NCBI GenBank assembly: GCA_017467625.1
Contig: JAFUSN010000003.1
Span: 124,001-188,000 of the forward strand
DNA length: 64,000 nt
Source: RGIG1681 sp017467625
Lineage (GTDB): Bacteria > Bacillota > Clostridia > Christensenellales > UBA1242
Reading direction: 5' to 3'
Part shown: positions 1-9,140 of the stretch, one piece after another
Position numbering within the stretch: position 1 is the first letter of the stretch
Layout: each line of letters begins with the position of its first letter
Notes under the pieces: model-generated
The model's input: the letters and a program-made list of their open reading frames with translations, nothing else
Database searches by the model: none
What the model was told of the DNA's origin: nothing
Made by a program: the position numbers and the translations under genes

Positions 1-489
1 AGAGATTATGTTCCAGCTGTTAAAGAGGCAAAAATTAGGCTTAACGATAGTTTTGAAACACAAAAATCACTTGCGTATGAAACAACCTTGGTTTCAAATA
101 ATTTAATTCGTTATATTGAAAGAGCAAAAACTTTGGGTTACAAAGTAACATTTAATTTTATTGGCGTTCCAAGTCTTGAACAGTCTATTGAAAGAATTAA
201 AGAAAGGGTTGAACAAGGTGGTCACAATGTGTTGCAGGCTGTTGTGGAACACAGATTTTTAAATCAATTTTCAAGAATTCAAGAAGTTGTAAAAATGGTT
301 GATGAGGCTTATTTTTATGATAACAGCGAAGCAATGGTTATCGTTGGAGTTTTTGAAAAAAATAAACTGCTTTACAATGAAAATGAAATTCCATGGGTTA
401 AGAAAATGTTTCTTGAAAATCCTGAACTCCCAAAAAACATTGATGAAGAACAAAAACAAATTAAAACAGCAAAGAAAAATGGCGAATGA
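1..489 (+). CDS. Zeta-toxin-like P-loop kinase / predicted ABC-type ATPase (COG4185-like), 5' partial
   Basis: The reading frame is open from base 1, so the N-terminus with the Walker A loop lies outside the window; 162 codons remain. The visible part has the pattern of the COG4185 zeta-toxin-like family: an ETTL motif near residue 27, an ERAKTLGYKV segment, a FIGVPS strand end, then ERVEQGGHNV followed by a conserved region ending in YDNS. Zeta toxins phosphorylate UDP-N-acetylglucosamine, but many chromosomal COG4185 proteins have no known substrate, so the target here is unknown. No antitoxin can be judged because the upstream side is missing. A TTG at 88 could be read as a start but falls inside the conserved ETTL region and is rejected. 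A terminator follows directly. Confidence 0.75.
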   Translation, partial: RDYVPAVKEAKIRLNDSFETQKSLAYETTLVSNNLIRYIERAKTLGYKVTFNFIGVPSLEQSIERIKERVEQGGHNVLQAVVEHRFLNQFSRIQEVVKMVDEAYFYDNSEAMVIVGVFEKNKLLYNENEIPWVKKMFLENPELPKNIDEEQKQIKTAKKNGE

Positions 490-505
490 TATTCGCCATT
501 TTTTT
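479..505. terminator. Bidirectional Rho-independent terminator
   Basis: A 9-bp perfect stem (ATGGCGAAT / ATTCGCCAT) with a 3-base loop is followed by seven T on the + strand and preceded by an A-rich stretch that is T-rich on the - strand. It overlaps the stop of the kinase and sits 4 bases from the stop of the convergent gene, so it can serve both. Confidence 0.85.
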
Positions 506-508
506 ATG

Positions 509-3382
509 TTAAGCAGCTAATATGATTGTTATCAGTTCATTTCCATTTGATTTTGATGTGCTAGCAACAGAATAATTTCCTATATAACCAGCAGATGAAA
601 GAGCATTGTTTATCCAAACATTCGTTTTATCTAAATTTTCTTCTTCAATTTCAAATTGGAATGAATACTTTTCAGAAGAAATTGTTGGTGTGAAATTTTT
701 TGCTACAATGCATAGGTGAGTAAGCTCTGCTTGTGAGTTTATTTGAAGATCATATCCAGATGCGTCGTAGGTTGAATCTTCAAAATAATTAAACTGTGTT
801 GTTGCCGCAAACATTGCATAATCTTTTGATGTTTGGCCTAGTGATGTTTTTTCATTATCAGTAATTAAAAATTGTGCATATGAAACAATTTCTTGTTTAC
901 TACTATAAATTCCAACATCTCCATGAGTTGCGTCAACAACAAACCAATTGCCATTAACCAAAACTCTGTTCCATGCATGGTTGTTTCCTGTAACAATAAC
1001 GCATGGAATTCCTTCTAGGCGAGCCATAATTAGAAGTGATTTTGCATAGCCTTCACAAACGGCAATTTTATTTAAAAATACACCTTCAGCATACCATGAA
1101 TTATATTTTTTTAATTCTCTGATTTGTTCGCTTGTGGTTGCTTCTTCACTGGCTGCCAGTGCTTTTTGGTCATAGTTTACATTCAAAATCAGCCATTCAT
1201 AAATTCTTTGAATTTTGATAGAATCTGTCATATCATCGGTTATAATTGTTTTTAAAACTTCTTTAGCTTTATTCAAAATAGTTTCAGCTGGGGAACCCGC
1301 CGTTGCTGTTACGCTATAACCATTTTCAAGCGCCCAAACAAGTTGTTCGCTTTTTTCAACTGTTATTGATTTTGACACTGAATAAATTTTAAAATCATTA
1401 AAGGTTGAATCTCTCAAATTTGGATCAGTGAATTTTAATGCATAATCTTGTTGATTGTAAAGATATTCTAATTTTTCTTCATCTGTTGAAACCATTGTGA
1501 GAGTTCCATCTGTGTTCCAACTGTTGTTTTCAGAATCAATGTAAAAAAGTCCATATGTTTTCATTCCTGAAACAACAGTATCAGTTATTGCAGTGGAAGT
1601 GATTTGAAAATATTCAGTTGTATATTTTGTTTTAGTTCCTTCTTGATATGAGTTAATTCCATGAGCAATTTCATTATAAGCACTGTTTATTTGATTTGAA
1701 ACACTACCAGAATATGAATAATTTAAGTTGAGTCTAAGGTTTTGATTTGTTACATTAAAAAATCTAACATAATCAATAAATCCTTTAAGTTCATCAAATG
1801 AATTTATGTTTACAATTTGTGTTGATGAGGCGTTTTTAACTGCATCAAATTTTTCAATATATGGGTAAAAGTAAATTCTATTTGTAACATATTCAAGTTC
1901 GCCATAAATTGTTGTGTCTTCTAAAATTTCAGTGTCAAAATTAAATTCAGTTGCAAATCCGTCATCTTCAAACCAAGTTTTAACGGTGTAGCCAGCAAGT
2001 GTGTCTCCTTCATTTAAAATTGAAGATTCATCAATTTTTTCACCGAGTGTTATGGGGTATGTTTTTAATGTTGAACCATCAACATTAACAGTAATTGTTC
2101 TTGTGTCGCCTTCATATCTTGCTGAATATGTGCGATCACCATAAGAGCCTGTTGGAATAATAACACTTGTTGATGCTGAACTTAAACCAGTTCCTGTCCA
2201 GCCAAGAAATTCACATGGAATTCCAGAAATAATTTTTATTGGATTATTTAAAATTATTGTTGATGATTCAATGGTGTAGGTTGTTGGATTGTCAATTAGA
2301 AGCGAGCCACCATTAAGATTGTAATTAATTGAATAAGTGATAATTTCCCAATGAGCGTAAACTGTTATGTCTTCAAACGATTCTGTGTTAAGTTTTGAAA
2401 TTTTTTCACCGCCATCACTTTCAGTAAACCAACCCAAAAAATTATAACCATTAACTGAAATGTTTTCAAGATTGATCACTGCACCAGGGAATGAATAGGT
2501 GGTTGGGTTTGAGTTTGTTGCATTTTTTGTGTTTACATAAGTTATTGAATGTTTTACAAATGAAATTGTAAATGAATGTTCGCTTTCAGTGTTGTTGAAA
2601 TGGTAGGCTGTTGCCCCTTGACTTTCAAGTTGTTTGTATATTCCATTTTCACCAATAAGAGCGTCAACAAAGCTTTTGCTTAAATTTAAATTAAATTCAT
2701 CAGCAGAACCAAGTTTTATAAATGAATTTATTGCACTAAACAAATCTTTAGTTTCATCATATGACAAATTATTAATTGTAAATTTTTTGCTTTCAAGGTC
2801 AAAACTGCTGGATGTTTTTGTTATTGTGGTTGTGCATGAAATATAAACATTGGTTGGAATTAAATTTTTAATTATACTTGCAGGGAATTTTGAGAAATAA
2901 TCATTTTTAAGCTTTTCAAGATTTGCGCTTAAAACAATGTTAAAGTTTGTTAAATCATTTGCATCTTCTGGTTGAGTAAATTGCATTTGAATAAGTTTAA
3001 ATTCATAATCAAGTAAGTTTACTTCATTTGAACCAAGCGTTATTTTTACGCCGTCTGCATTTTCTTGAATATTATTATTTATGTATGCGCCCAATTCTTT
3101 ATCGGTTAATGATAAAAATTCTGTTGATGTTGTTACTGAATTAATTATTTTATTGGCATTTTCTAAATCTTGATTTGAATATTTGTAACTGGCAATTTGA
3201 TTTTCATCAACGGGCTTTCCAAGCAAGTTGATTTCTTTAACTAAATTAACCACATTGATATTGTATTTAAAGTAAACAAAGGCTGCGGCACCACCAATTA
3301 AAACAACAATTGACATAATAAAGCTAAAAATGCCAATTAATATTTTTGCAAAAACGGACTTTTTCTTTTTCTCTTTTTCCAT
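509..3382 (-). CDS. Membrane-anchored transglutaminase-like protein with InlB B-type repeats
   Basis: 957 aa. One transmembrane segment follows a lysine-rich N-terminus (about residues 13-36), so most of the protein should be outside the cell. Residues about 275-520 hold several Listeria/Bacteroides-type (InlB B, Flg_new) repeats with the GYNFLGWFTE and VYAHWE signatures. The C-terminal part is a transglutaminase/protease-like domain with a visible triad: Cys776 in AVCEGYA, His802 in NNHAWNRV and Asp817 in VVDATHGD. Such domains cleave or crosslink proteins or act on peptidoglycan peptides; the substrate here is unknown. The start at 3382 is chosen because GAGGGT lies 7 bases upstream; a longer frame from 3397 begins with TTG inside this ribosome site. 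It is transcribed against its neighbours and diverges from the HAD gene. Confidence 0.8.
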   Translation of the reverse strand: MEKEKKKKSVFAKILIGIFSFIMSIVVLIGGAAAFVYFKYNINVVNLVKEINLLGKPVDENQIASYKYSNQDLENANKIINSVTTSTEFLSLTDKELGAYINNNIQENADGVKITLGSNEVNLLDYEFKLIQMQFTQPEDANDLTNFNIVLSANLEKLKNDYFSKFPASIIKNLIPTNVYISCTTTITKTSSSFDLESKKFTINNLSYDETKDLFSAINSFIKLGSADEFNLNLSKSFVDALIGENGIYKQLESQGATAYHFNNTESEHSFTISFVKHSITYVNTKNATNSNPTTYSFPGAVINLENISVNGYNFLGWFTESDGGEKISKLNTESFEDITVYAHWEIITYSINYNLNGGSLLIDNPTTYTIESSTIILNNPIKIISGIPCEFLGWTGTGLSSASTSVIIPTGSYGDRTYSARYEGDTRTITVNVDGSTLKTYPITLGEKIDESSILNEGDTLAGYTVKTWFEDDGFATEFNFDTEILEDTTIYGELEYVTNRIYFYPYIEKFDAVKNASSTQIVNINSFDELKGFIDYVRFFNVTNQNLRLNLNYSYSGSVSNQINSAYNEIAHGINSYQEGTKTKYTTEYFQITSTAITDTVVSGMKTYGLFYIDSENNSWNTDGTLTMVSTDEEKLEYLYNQQDYALKFTDPNLRDSTFNDFKIYSVSKSITVEKSEQLVWALENGYSVTATAGSPAETILNKAKEVLKTIITDDMTDSIKIQRIYEWLILNVNYDQKALAASEEATTSEQIRELKKYNSWYAEGVFLNKIAVCEGYAKSLLIMARLEGIPCVIVTGNNHAWNRVLVNGNWFVVDATHGDVGIYSSKQEIVSYAQFLITDNEKTSLGQTSKDYAMFAATTQFNYFEDSTYDASGYDLQINSQAELTHLCIVAKNFTPTISSEKYSFQFEIEEENLDKTNVWINNALSSAGYIGNYSVASTSKSNGNELITIILAA

Positions 3383-3410
3383 AAGTTTTACCCTCAATTA
3401 AACTAATTTA

Positions 3411-3439
3411 AGTATAGCAAAAATATTTGCTTTTTTCAA
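3411..3439 (-). promoter_or_regulatory. Promoter of the transglutaminase-like gene
   Basis: On the - strand TTGAAA (3434-3439) is separated by 17 bases from TATACT (3411-3416). The distance to the start at 3382 leaves a short leader that contains the GAGGGT ribosome site. Confidence 0.6.
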
Positions 3440-3481
3440 TAATTATTTGCAGTATTTAAAAAGTAAAGTGTGTGATTCATA

Positions 3482-3510
3482 TTGACAAAAAATTGTTATT
3501 TTAATACAAT
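3482..3510 (+). promoter_or_regulatory. Sigma-A-type promoter of the HAD gene
   Basis: TTGACA (3482-3487), 17-base spacer, TACAAT (3505-3510). It lies 37 bases before the HAD start, which also has an AAGGGGG ribosome site. Confidence 0.75.
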
Positions 3511-3546
3511 TAAAGTAGTGATGGAAATCATGTTTAAGGGGGATTT

Positions 3547-4386
3547 ATGAGAAAACCTGTTGTTGCAATATGTTATGATTTTGACAAAACTCTTGCAACA
3601 GATTATATGCAAAACTTTACATTTGTTAAAGACCTTGGGATGACGGCAGATGAATTTTGGACAAAAACTCGTGAAGTTCAAAAAAAATATGAAGTTGATG
3701 GGGCTCTTGCTTACCTTTTTATGATGAAGGAAGAGTGTGAAAGCAAGGGAATTAAATTTACAAGAAGTTATTTAAATTCACTTGGCAAAGATATTGTTCT
3801 TTTTAAGGGTGTTGAAAGTTGGTTTAAACGTATGAATGACTATGCAAAAAAACATAACATTCAACTTGAACACTACATAATTTCTTCTGGAAATAAGGAA
3901 ATTTTGGAGGGGACAAATATTTTTAAAGAATTCACAAATGTTTTTGGTTGTGAATATCTTTATGATGAAAATGGTGAAGTTCGTTGGCTCAAAAACATTG
4001 TTAACTACACTTTAAAAACTCAATATCTCTTTAAAATTTGTAAGGGTGTAACGGATCCAATTGATGAATCAAAAGTAAATGAAAAAACAACTAAAAAGCA
4101 TGTTGAATTTAGAAATATGATTTATATTGGTGATGGATTTAATGATATTCCATGTATGTCATTAACAAAAGAAAAGGGTGGAATTGCAATTTGTGTTTAT
4201 GAAAACGGAAAGGCAAATAACGCCAAAAAACTTGTTAGTGACGGAAGGGTTAATTATGCATGCCTAGCAGATTACTCAGAAAACTCTGAAATTGATAAAC
4301 TCATTAAGCTTATTATTGATGCTGTTTCATTTGATGAGGAGTTGCTTTATAGAGAAACAAAAAATCATTTAAAGAAGATTAAATAG
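3547..4386 (+). CDS. HAD-superfamily hydrolase (phosphoserine phosphatase-like)
   Basis: 279 aa cytosolic protein. Motif I is YDFDKT (Asp11 nucleophile, Asp13), a Ser/Gly-rich motif II is in IISSGN, and motif IV is IGDGFNDIPCM near residue 195-206. These are the HAD phosphatase motifs, and the helical cap between motifs I and II fits the phosphoserine-phosphatase-like subgroup. The substrate cannot be told from sequence. It has its own near-consensus promoter and a strong AAGGGGG ribosome site, and the next gene begins one base after its stop, so the two are probably cotranscribed and may act together. Confidence 0.8.
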   Translation: MRKPVVAICYDFDKTLATDYMQNFTFVKDLGMTADEFWTKTREVQKKYEVDGALAYLFMMKEECESKGIKFTRSYLNSLGKDIVLFKGVESWFKRMNDYAKKHNIQLEHYIISSGNKEILEGTNIFKEFTNVFGCEYLYDENGEVRWLKNIVNYTLKTQYLFKICKGVTDPIDESKVNEKTTKKHVEFRNMIYIGDGFNDIPCMSLTKEKGGIAICVYENGKANNAKKLVSDGRVNYACLADYSENSEIDKLIKLIIDAVSFDEELLYRETKNHLKKIK

Positions 4387-4387
4387 T

Positions 4388-5818
4388 ATGAGATATTTTT
4401 ATCAAATCAATCAAGATGAAATCTTTTCAATAAAGCACCGTGGTCATGGTTTTGAAATTGAACTTTTTGATCAGGCTTTAACTGATGAAGCCAATGCAAA
4501 CAGAAAATCATATTTGCAGCCCATAAAAAAATATTCAAAGCATTATATGGACGCTTATGGCAGAATTTATGATGAAATTTTGGAGGAAATGCCAGACGAT
4601 TATGTTTTAGTTGATGAAATTTCACTTGTGAAAAGAGAAAAACTTGAAGATGAATTCAAAAATAAAATTAATCACTTCAATAATATCGTTCATGAAAAAA
4701 GTGGAACAGAATTTGAAGTTATTGATATTTTTGCTAATGGAAAATTGCTTGTTTTTGACACAAGGCGTCGTGTTTTAAAAAACCCATATGTGCTTTTTGA
4801 TGAAGAAGGAAATCAAATTAGTGGTTACTTTGAAGCTCCAGATGAGGAATTTTCAGATGGCTGGTTAAGCGTTGCAATTTCCCGTGAAAATGGTCGATTT
4901 GAGTCATTTGAAAGAAATTGGATCAATGAAAATGGAAAATGGTTTGATGAATCTAAAAATTATGTTAATGCATCAAGTTTTCGTGGTGGATTTGCAACCT
5001 ACGGCTCAGGTGTGTTTTTAGAAGAAGATAAATCTCAACATTTTGAAAAAGCAATTTTGGCAGATGGCAGAGAATTTAAAAATGAATATGATGTTATTGG
5101 ACGATTTAGAGATGATTTGCCACTTGTGTTTTTGCCAGACTCTGCAGATGATAGGGACATTGGAAAGTATTATGTTATTGACAAAGATGAAAATGTTTTG
5201 AGTTTAAAAGGTTTTAGAACTCTTGGAAGTGAAAGCGATGGAATTTCAACCTATACTGTTCAAGGCGGAAAAATGTCATATCTTAAAACAAGAGAAAGGA
5301 AGGCAAAATCTGGTGAGCTTATTTTAAAAATTGTTTCAGGAAAAGTTCCACCAGTTCAAGTTCAAGCTGTTGGTGGTGAAAGAATTTTTGATTTTGTTCC
5401 TTTTAAAGAAAAATTTGATTCTGTTTCAAAATTTGAAGGTGGATTTGGAATTGTTGAAAATTACATAAAAACCAGATTAGGAACAAGAAGTGTTATTGAA
5501 AAAAGAATTTATGATATTATTGGAAAAGATGAAGTTAAAATTTCAGAAATAAGTAAATTTGTTGAAAAATTTGACTCAAAACAGGCAAATATTGAGGATG
5601 CTCCAGTTGATTTTGCGAAAAATTCAAGATTTTATTCAAATATTTTTAGTGATGAAATTGATTACTTTGAAGCAATTTATAATGAACTTGTTGATGCGCA
5701 TGCATCTCAAAATGAAATTGATCACTATTCAAGAATTCTTTTATATTTAACTGGTGAAGATAGAGTTTACAAGGCAAAACTTGAAAATGGTTTATTACTG
5801 GGTAAAATGAATAGTTAA
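4388..5818 (+). CDS. Uncharacterised protein, WG-repeat-like
   Basis: 476 aa; I do not recognise a named family. There is no signal peptide or membrane segment. Residues about 120-310 contain short blocks with Gly-Trp or Gly-aromatic turns (SDGWLSVAI, ENGKWFDE, FRGGFATYG) that resemble loosely spaced WG (KWG) repeats; this is a suggestion only. It starts one base after the HAD stop without a strong ribosome site (only AAGAAG), which suggests translational coupling to the HAD gene. A terminator follows. Confidence 0.6.
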   Translation: MRYFYQINQDEIFSIKHRGHGFEIELFDQALTDEANANRKSYLQPIKKYSKHYMDAYGRIYDEILEEMPDDYVLVDEISLVKREKLEDEFKNKINHFNNIVHEKSGTEFEVIDIFANGKLLVFDTRRRVLKNPYVLFDEEGNQISGYFEAPDEEFSDGWLSVAISRENGRFESFERNWINENGKWFDESKNYVNASSFRGGFATYGSGVFLEEDKSQHFEKAILADGREFKNEYDVIGRFRDDLPLVFLPDSADDRDIGKYYVIDKDENVLSLKGFRTLGSESDGISTYTVQGGKMSYLKTRERKAKSGELILKIVSGKVPPVQVQAVGGERIFDFVPFKEKFDSVSKFEGGFGIVENYIKTRLGTRSVIEKRIYDIIGKDEVKISEISKFVEKFDSKQANIEDAPVDFAKNSRFYSNIFSDEIDYFEAIYNELVDAHASQNEIDHYSRILLYLTGEDRVYKAKLENGLLLGKMNS

Positions 5819-5820
5819 AT

Positions 5821-5851
5821 AAAGTCAGGCAAATGCTTGATTTTATTTTTT
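5821..5851 (+). terminator. Rho-independent terminator after the HAD pair
   Basis: Stem AAAGTCAGGC / GCTTGATTTT (10 pairs including two G-U) with an AAAT loop, followed by a T-rich run. Confidence 0.65.
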
Positions 5852-5864
5852 GTTTAGTTAAAAT
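5837..5864 (+). promoter_or_regulatory. Possible promoter of the M16 gene
   Basis: TTGATT (5837-5842), 16-base spacer, TAAAAT (5859-5864). It overlaps the terminator of the preceding unit. The box match is moderate. Confidence 0.45.
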
Positions 5865-5883
5865 AAAAGCATTAGAGGTTATT

Positions 5884-7140
5884 ATGAAAACTATACAAAA
5901 AACATACGATAATGGATTGAGAGTTATTTTTGAAAAAAACAATAAAAATGTTGTTGCGGTTAACATTTTGTTTTTTGTTGGCTCGCAAAATGAAACTGAA
6001 AATGAAGAAGGATATTCGCATTTTATAGAACACTTAGTTTTTAAAGGAACTCCAAAAAGGTCCGCTGAAAAGCTTTCAAAAGAACTCACTTTTTATGGTG
6101 CAGATTTTAATGCATATACTTCACGAAGACTAACGAGATTTATCTTTAAAAGTTTGAAAGAAAATTTTGAAAAATGTTTTGAAATTTATGCTGATATGCT
6201 TGTTAACGCAAGCTTTAGGCAGGGTGATGTTGACAAAGAAAGAAATGTTGTTATTGAGGAAATGAAAAGGTGTGCTGATGACCCAGTTGAAGTTATGTAT
6301 GCAAGGGTTTTGAAAAATTATTATTATGGCAATTCTTATGCACATGATGAACTTGGAAAAGAAGAAATTATTGCAAATGTAACGCCAAATGAGCTTTTAG
6401 AATATAAAAATCGCTTTTATATCCCTCAAAATTGCGTTATTTCTGTTGTTGGTAATTTGGATTTTAATGATGTTGATAATATTATTAAACAAAATTTTGC
6501 CAAGTGGTTTGCTGTTAAAGCTGAGCCAACAAAAGTAAGTTTTGAAAGATTCAAAATTAAGATTAATAATAAGTTTGATATTGTTGAGCGTGATGACAAT
6601 CAGGTTAATGTTTGCATTCACATAAAATCAATTTTGGTTAATAGTAAGTTGAAACAAGTTGCCGATTTATATACATGTATTTTAGGTGGTTCATCAAGTT
6701 CAAAACTTTATACAAGGATTCGTGAACAACTTGGTTTTGTTTACACAATTGATGCATTTTCTTCATTCTCTGCACAAACCGGAGAACTTTGTATTTATTT
6801 TGGAACAAGAGCACAAAATGTTAAAAAAGCCCTTGCTGAAATTAAAAGTATTTTAGTAAATTTTGCTGAGCTTGTGACAGATGAAGAACTTGAGGCAGCT
6901 AAGAATTTTAAAAAATCAACGATGGAATATTCAAAGGAAAAAAGTGCAACTGTTGCTGAAATGAACGGAAGTGATATTCACTTATTTGGTAAATTGATTT
7001 CGTCAAAAACAATTGCTGCTAAGTATAATAAGGTTACACTTGATGATATCAAAGAGTTTGCAAATAAAATTGCAGCCGAAAAAACATTTAATGTTGTTGC
7101 TGTTGGAAAAGGTGTTAAAGAAGAAGATATTAAATTTTAA
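5884..7140 (+). CDS. M16 family zinc metallopeptidase (catalytic type)
   Basis: 418 aa, the usual size of bacterial M16B peptidases. The inverted zinc motif HxxEH is present as HFIEH (His46, Glu49, His50), and the distal glutamate lies in NVVIEEMKR (about residue 125). M16B enzymes degrade peptides and often form a two-subunit clamshell with a non-catalytic partner; such a partner without the motif is encoded at 35539-36804. The start at 5884 is chosen because the conserved N-terminal pattern (KTYDNGLRVIFE) begins there and AGAGGT lies just upstream; a longer frame from 5833 adds 17 residues and overlaps the promoter-terminator region. It is a single-gene unit closed by a hairpin terminator. 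Confidence 0.88.
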   Translation: MKTIQKTYDNGLRVIFEKNNKNVVAVNILFFVGSQNETENEEGYSHFIEHLVFKGTPKRSAEKLSKELTFYGADFNAYTSRRLTRFIFKSLKENFEKCFEIYADMLVNASFRQGDVDKERNVVIEEMKRCADDPVEVMYARVLKNYYYGNSYAHDELGKEEIIANVTPNELLEYKNRFYIPQNCVISVVGNLDFNDVDNIIKQNFAKWFAVKAEPTKVSFERFKIKINNKFDIVERDDNQVNVCIHIKSILVNSKLKQVADLYTCILGGSSSSKLYTRIREQLGFVYTIDAFSSFSAQTGELCIYFGTRAQNVKKALAEIKSILVNFAELVTDEELEAAKNFKKSTMEYSKEKSATVAEMNGSDIHLFGKLISSKTIAAKYNKVTLDDIKEFANKIAAEKTFNVVAVGKGVKEEDIKF

Positions 7141-7150
7141 AAAAGCAATA

Positions 7151-7187
7151 AAATATTGTCACAGGTTAGTTGACAATATTTTTTTTG
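7151..7187 (+). terminator. Rho-independent terminator after the M16 gene
   Basis: Ten-base stem AATATTGTCA / TGACAATATT followed by a run of T. The right arm also carries the TTGACA -35 box of htpG. Confidence 0.85.
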
Positions 7188-7198
7188 AGGACTATATT
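7170..7198 (+). promoter_or_regulatory. htpG promoter, sigma-A type
   Basis: TTGACA (7170-7175), 17-base spacer, TATATT (7193-7198). The -35 box is inside the right arm of the preceding terminator, so the two signals share bases. Confidence 0.75.
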
Positions 7199-7199
7199 A

Positions 7200-7226
7200 T
7201 TAGCAGTTGAAAGCATAGAGTGCTAA
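7200..7226 (+). promoter_or_regulatory. CIRCE operator (HrcA site) before htpG
   Basis: Left half TTAGCAGTT (7200-7208) and right half GAGTGCTAA (7218-7226) are separated by exactly nine bases. The CIRCE consensus is TTAGCACTC-N9-GAGTGCTAA, so the right half matches 9 of 9 and the left half 7 of 9. It starts two bases after the -10 box and covers the expected transcription start, the usual place for HrcA repression. Confidence 0.85.
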
Positions 7227-7264
7227 AAACTAAATTTAAAGTTCAAAAAATAAGGAGATATTTT

Positions 7265-9139
7265 ATGAAGAGTTTTAAAACGGAATCAAAGCGTATTTTG
7301 GACCTCATGATAAACTCAATTTACACACATAAAGAAATCTTTTTGCGTGAGCTTATTTCAAACTGTTCAGATGCTATTGACAAACTATATTACAAAAGTT
7401 TAAAGGAAAATATTGGTTTAACCAGAGATAAATTTTTAATTCAAATTAAAGCTGATAAAGAGAAAAAAACTTTAACGATTTCTGATAATGGAATTGGAAT
7501 GACTGCTGAAGAACTTGAAAATAATCTTGGAACGATTGCTAAAAGTGGTTCACTTGGTTTTAAAAATCAAGCAGATTTAAAGGAACAAGATGGGATTAAC
7601 ATAATTGGACAATTTGGTGTTGGATTCTATTCTGTTTTTATGGTTGCAGATAAGGTTGAAGTTCTTTCAAAAGCATATGGCGAAACAAAAGCCAATGTTT
7701 GGGTTAGTTCTGGCGCTGAAGGATATGAAATTAAACCAGCTGAAAAAGATACTAATGGAACTGAAATAAAAATTTATTTGAAAGAAAACACAGATGATGA
7801 AAGATACACGGAGTTTTTGGAATATTATAAACTTCGTGAACTTATTAAAAGATATTCTGATTACATCAGATACCCAATTCAAATTGAGCACACAGTTCCA
7901 GTTGCGGCTGAAGGCGATGAAAAGAAAATTGAAAATAAAGTTGAATGGGAAACAATTAATTCAATGGTTCCTCTTTGGAGAAAATCAAAAACTGAAATCA
8001 CTGATGACGAATATAATAAGTTTTATCAAGATATGTTTTATGATATGGATGAGCCATTCATGCATCTTCATATTTCAGCAGAAGGATTAGTTGAATATAA
8101 AGCCCTTTTGTATATTCCTAAAAAATGTCCAGAAGCTTATTATTCTAAATATTTTGAAAGAGGGTTAAAGCTTTATTCAAATGGTGTTTTAATCATGGAC
8201 AAGTGCAAAGACTTAATTCCTGAATACTTTGGATTTGTTCAAGGATTAGTTGATTGTGAACTTTCACTCAACATTTCTCGTGAAATGGTTCAACATGACA
8301 GAGCGCTTCAAAAAATTGCTTCAAGCATTGAAAAACAAATTAGAAAAGAGCTTCAGGATATGTGTGATAATGATCGTGAAAGATATTTGAAGTTTTACAA
8401 TGCATTTGGCTTGCAACTTAAAGTTGGAATTTATAACAATTGGGGCATGGATAAAGATAAGCTTGAAAATCTTGTTATGTTTTATTCAATTAAACAAGAT
8501 AAGTTTATTACTTTCAAAGATTATGTTAATGCAATGGCTGATGGCCAAAAATATATTTATTATGCAACAGGAAATTCTGTTTTAAGCATAAAAAAGCAAG
8601 CTCAAACTGAAAAGATTTTAAACAGTGGCTATGATGTTTTGTGTATGACTGATAATGTTGATGAATTTGCAATCAAATATGTTGGATCATATATGGAAAA
8701 AGAATTCAAAAATGTTTCAGATAATGACAATGGAATTGAAGATGAAAAAGAAGAAACAAGTGAAGAAGATAAGCCTGTTTTAGACTTTTTAAAAGAGTGT
8801 CTTGCTGGAGAGGTTTTTGATGTTAAACTTTCCAAAAAACTTGGAGATCATCCAGTTTGTCTTTCAACTGAAGGTGAAATTTCACTTGAAATGGAAAAAG
8901 TGTTTAAAGCAATGCCTCAAACTGATTTAAACAATCAAAACATCAGTGCTAAAAAAGTTCTTGAAATAAATGCAAATCATAAGATTTATAGTAAAATTAA
9001 AGAACTCTTTGGAAAGGATAATGATTCACTTAAAGAAGTTGCAGAGGTTCTTTTAAATGAAGCCAAGCTTTTGGAAGGACTTGAAATTGAAGATCTTCCA
9101 AGGTTTGTTGAATTGGTTTCAAAGTATATTGCAGAATAA
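7265..9139 (+). CDS. htpG: Chaperone protein HtpG (Hsp90)
   Basis: 624 aa, normal for bacterial Hsp90. The GHKL ATPase domain shows ELISNCSDAIDKL, DNGIGM and GQFGVGFYS; the middle domain carries NISREMVQ, and a C-terminal dimerisation region follows. HtpG is a cytosolic ATP-driven chaperone dimer. The start at 7265 follows AAGGAG with a 7-base gap; a longer frame from 7220 would begin inside the CIRCE operator and is rejected. It stands alone between two hairpins. The promoter plus CIRCE layout predicts heat-shock control by HrcA, whereas B. subtilis htpG is not in the HrcA regulon (established knowledge). Confidence 0.95.
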   Translation: MKSFKTESKRILDLMINSIYTHKEIFLRELISNCSDAIDKLYYKSLKENIGLTRDKFLIQIKADKEKKTLTISDNGIGMTAEELENNLGTIAKSGSLGFKNQADLKEQDGINIIGQFGVGFYSVFMVADKVEVLSKAYGETKANVWVSSGAEGYEIKPAEKDTNGTEIKIYLKENTDDERYTEFLEYYKLRELIKRYSDYIRYPIQIEHTVPVAAEGDEKKIENKVEWETINSMVPLWRKSKTEITDDEYNKFYQDMFYDMDEPFMHLHISAEGLVEYKALLYIPKKCPEAYYSKYFERGLKLYSNGVLIMDKCKDLIPEYFGFVQGLVDCELSLNISREMVQHDRALQKIASSIEKQIRKELQDMCDNDRERYLKFYNAFGLQLKVGIYNNWGMDKDKLENLVMFYSIKQDKFITFKDYVNAMADGQKYIYYATGNSVLSIKKQAQTEKILNSGYDVLCMTDNVDEFAIKYVGSYMEKEFKNVSDNDNGIEDEKEETSEEDKPVLDFLKECLAGEVFDVKLSKKLGDHPVCLSTEGEISLEMEKVFKAMPQTDLNNQNISAKKVLEINANHKIYSKIKELFGKDNDSLKEVAEVLLNEAKLLEGLEIEDLPRFVELVSKYIAE

Positions 9140-9140
9140 T

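Noticed and set aside
7220..7264. N-terminal extension of HtpG
   Set aside because: It begins inside the CIRCE operator, and the AAGGAG site serves the ATG at 7265.
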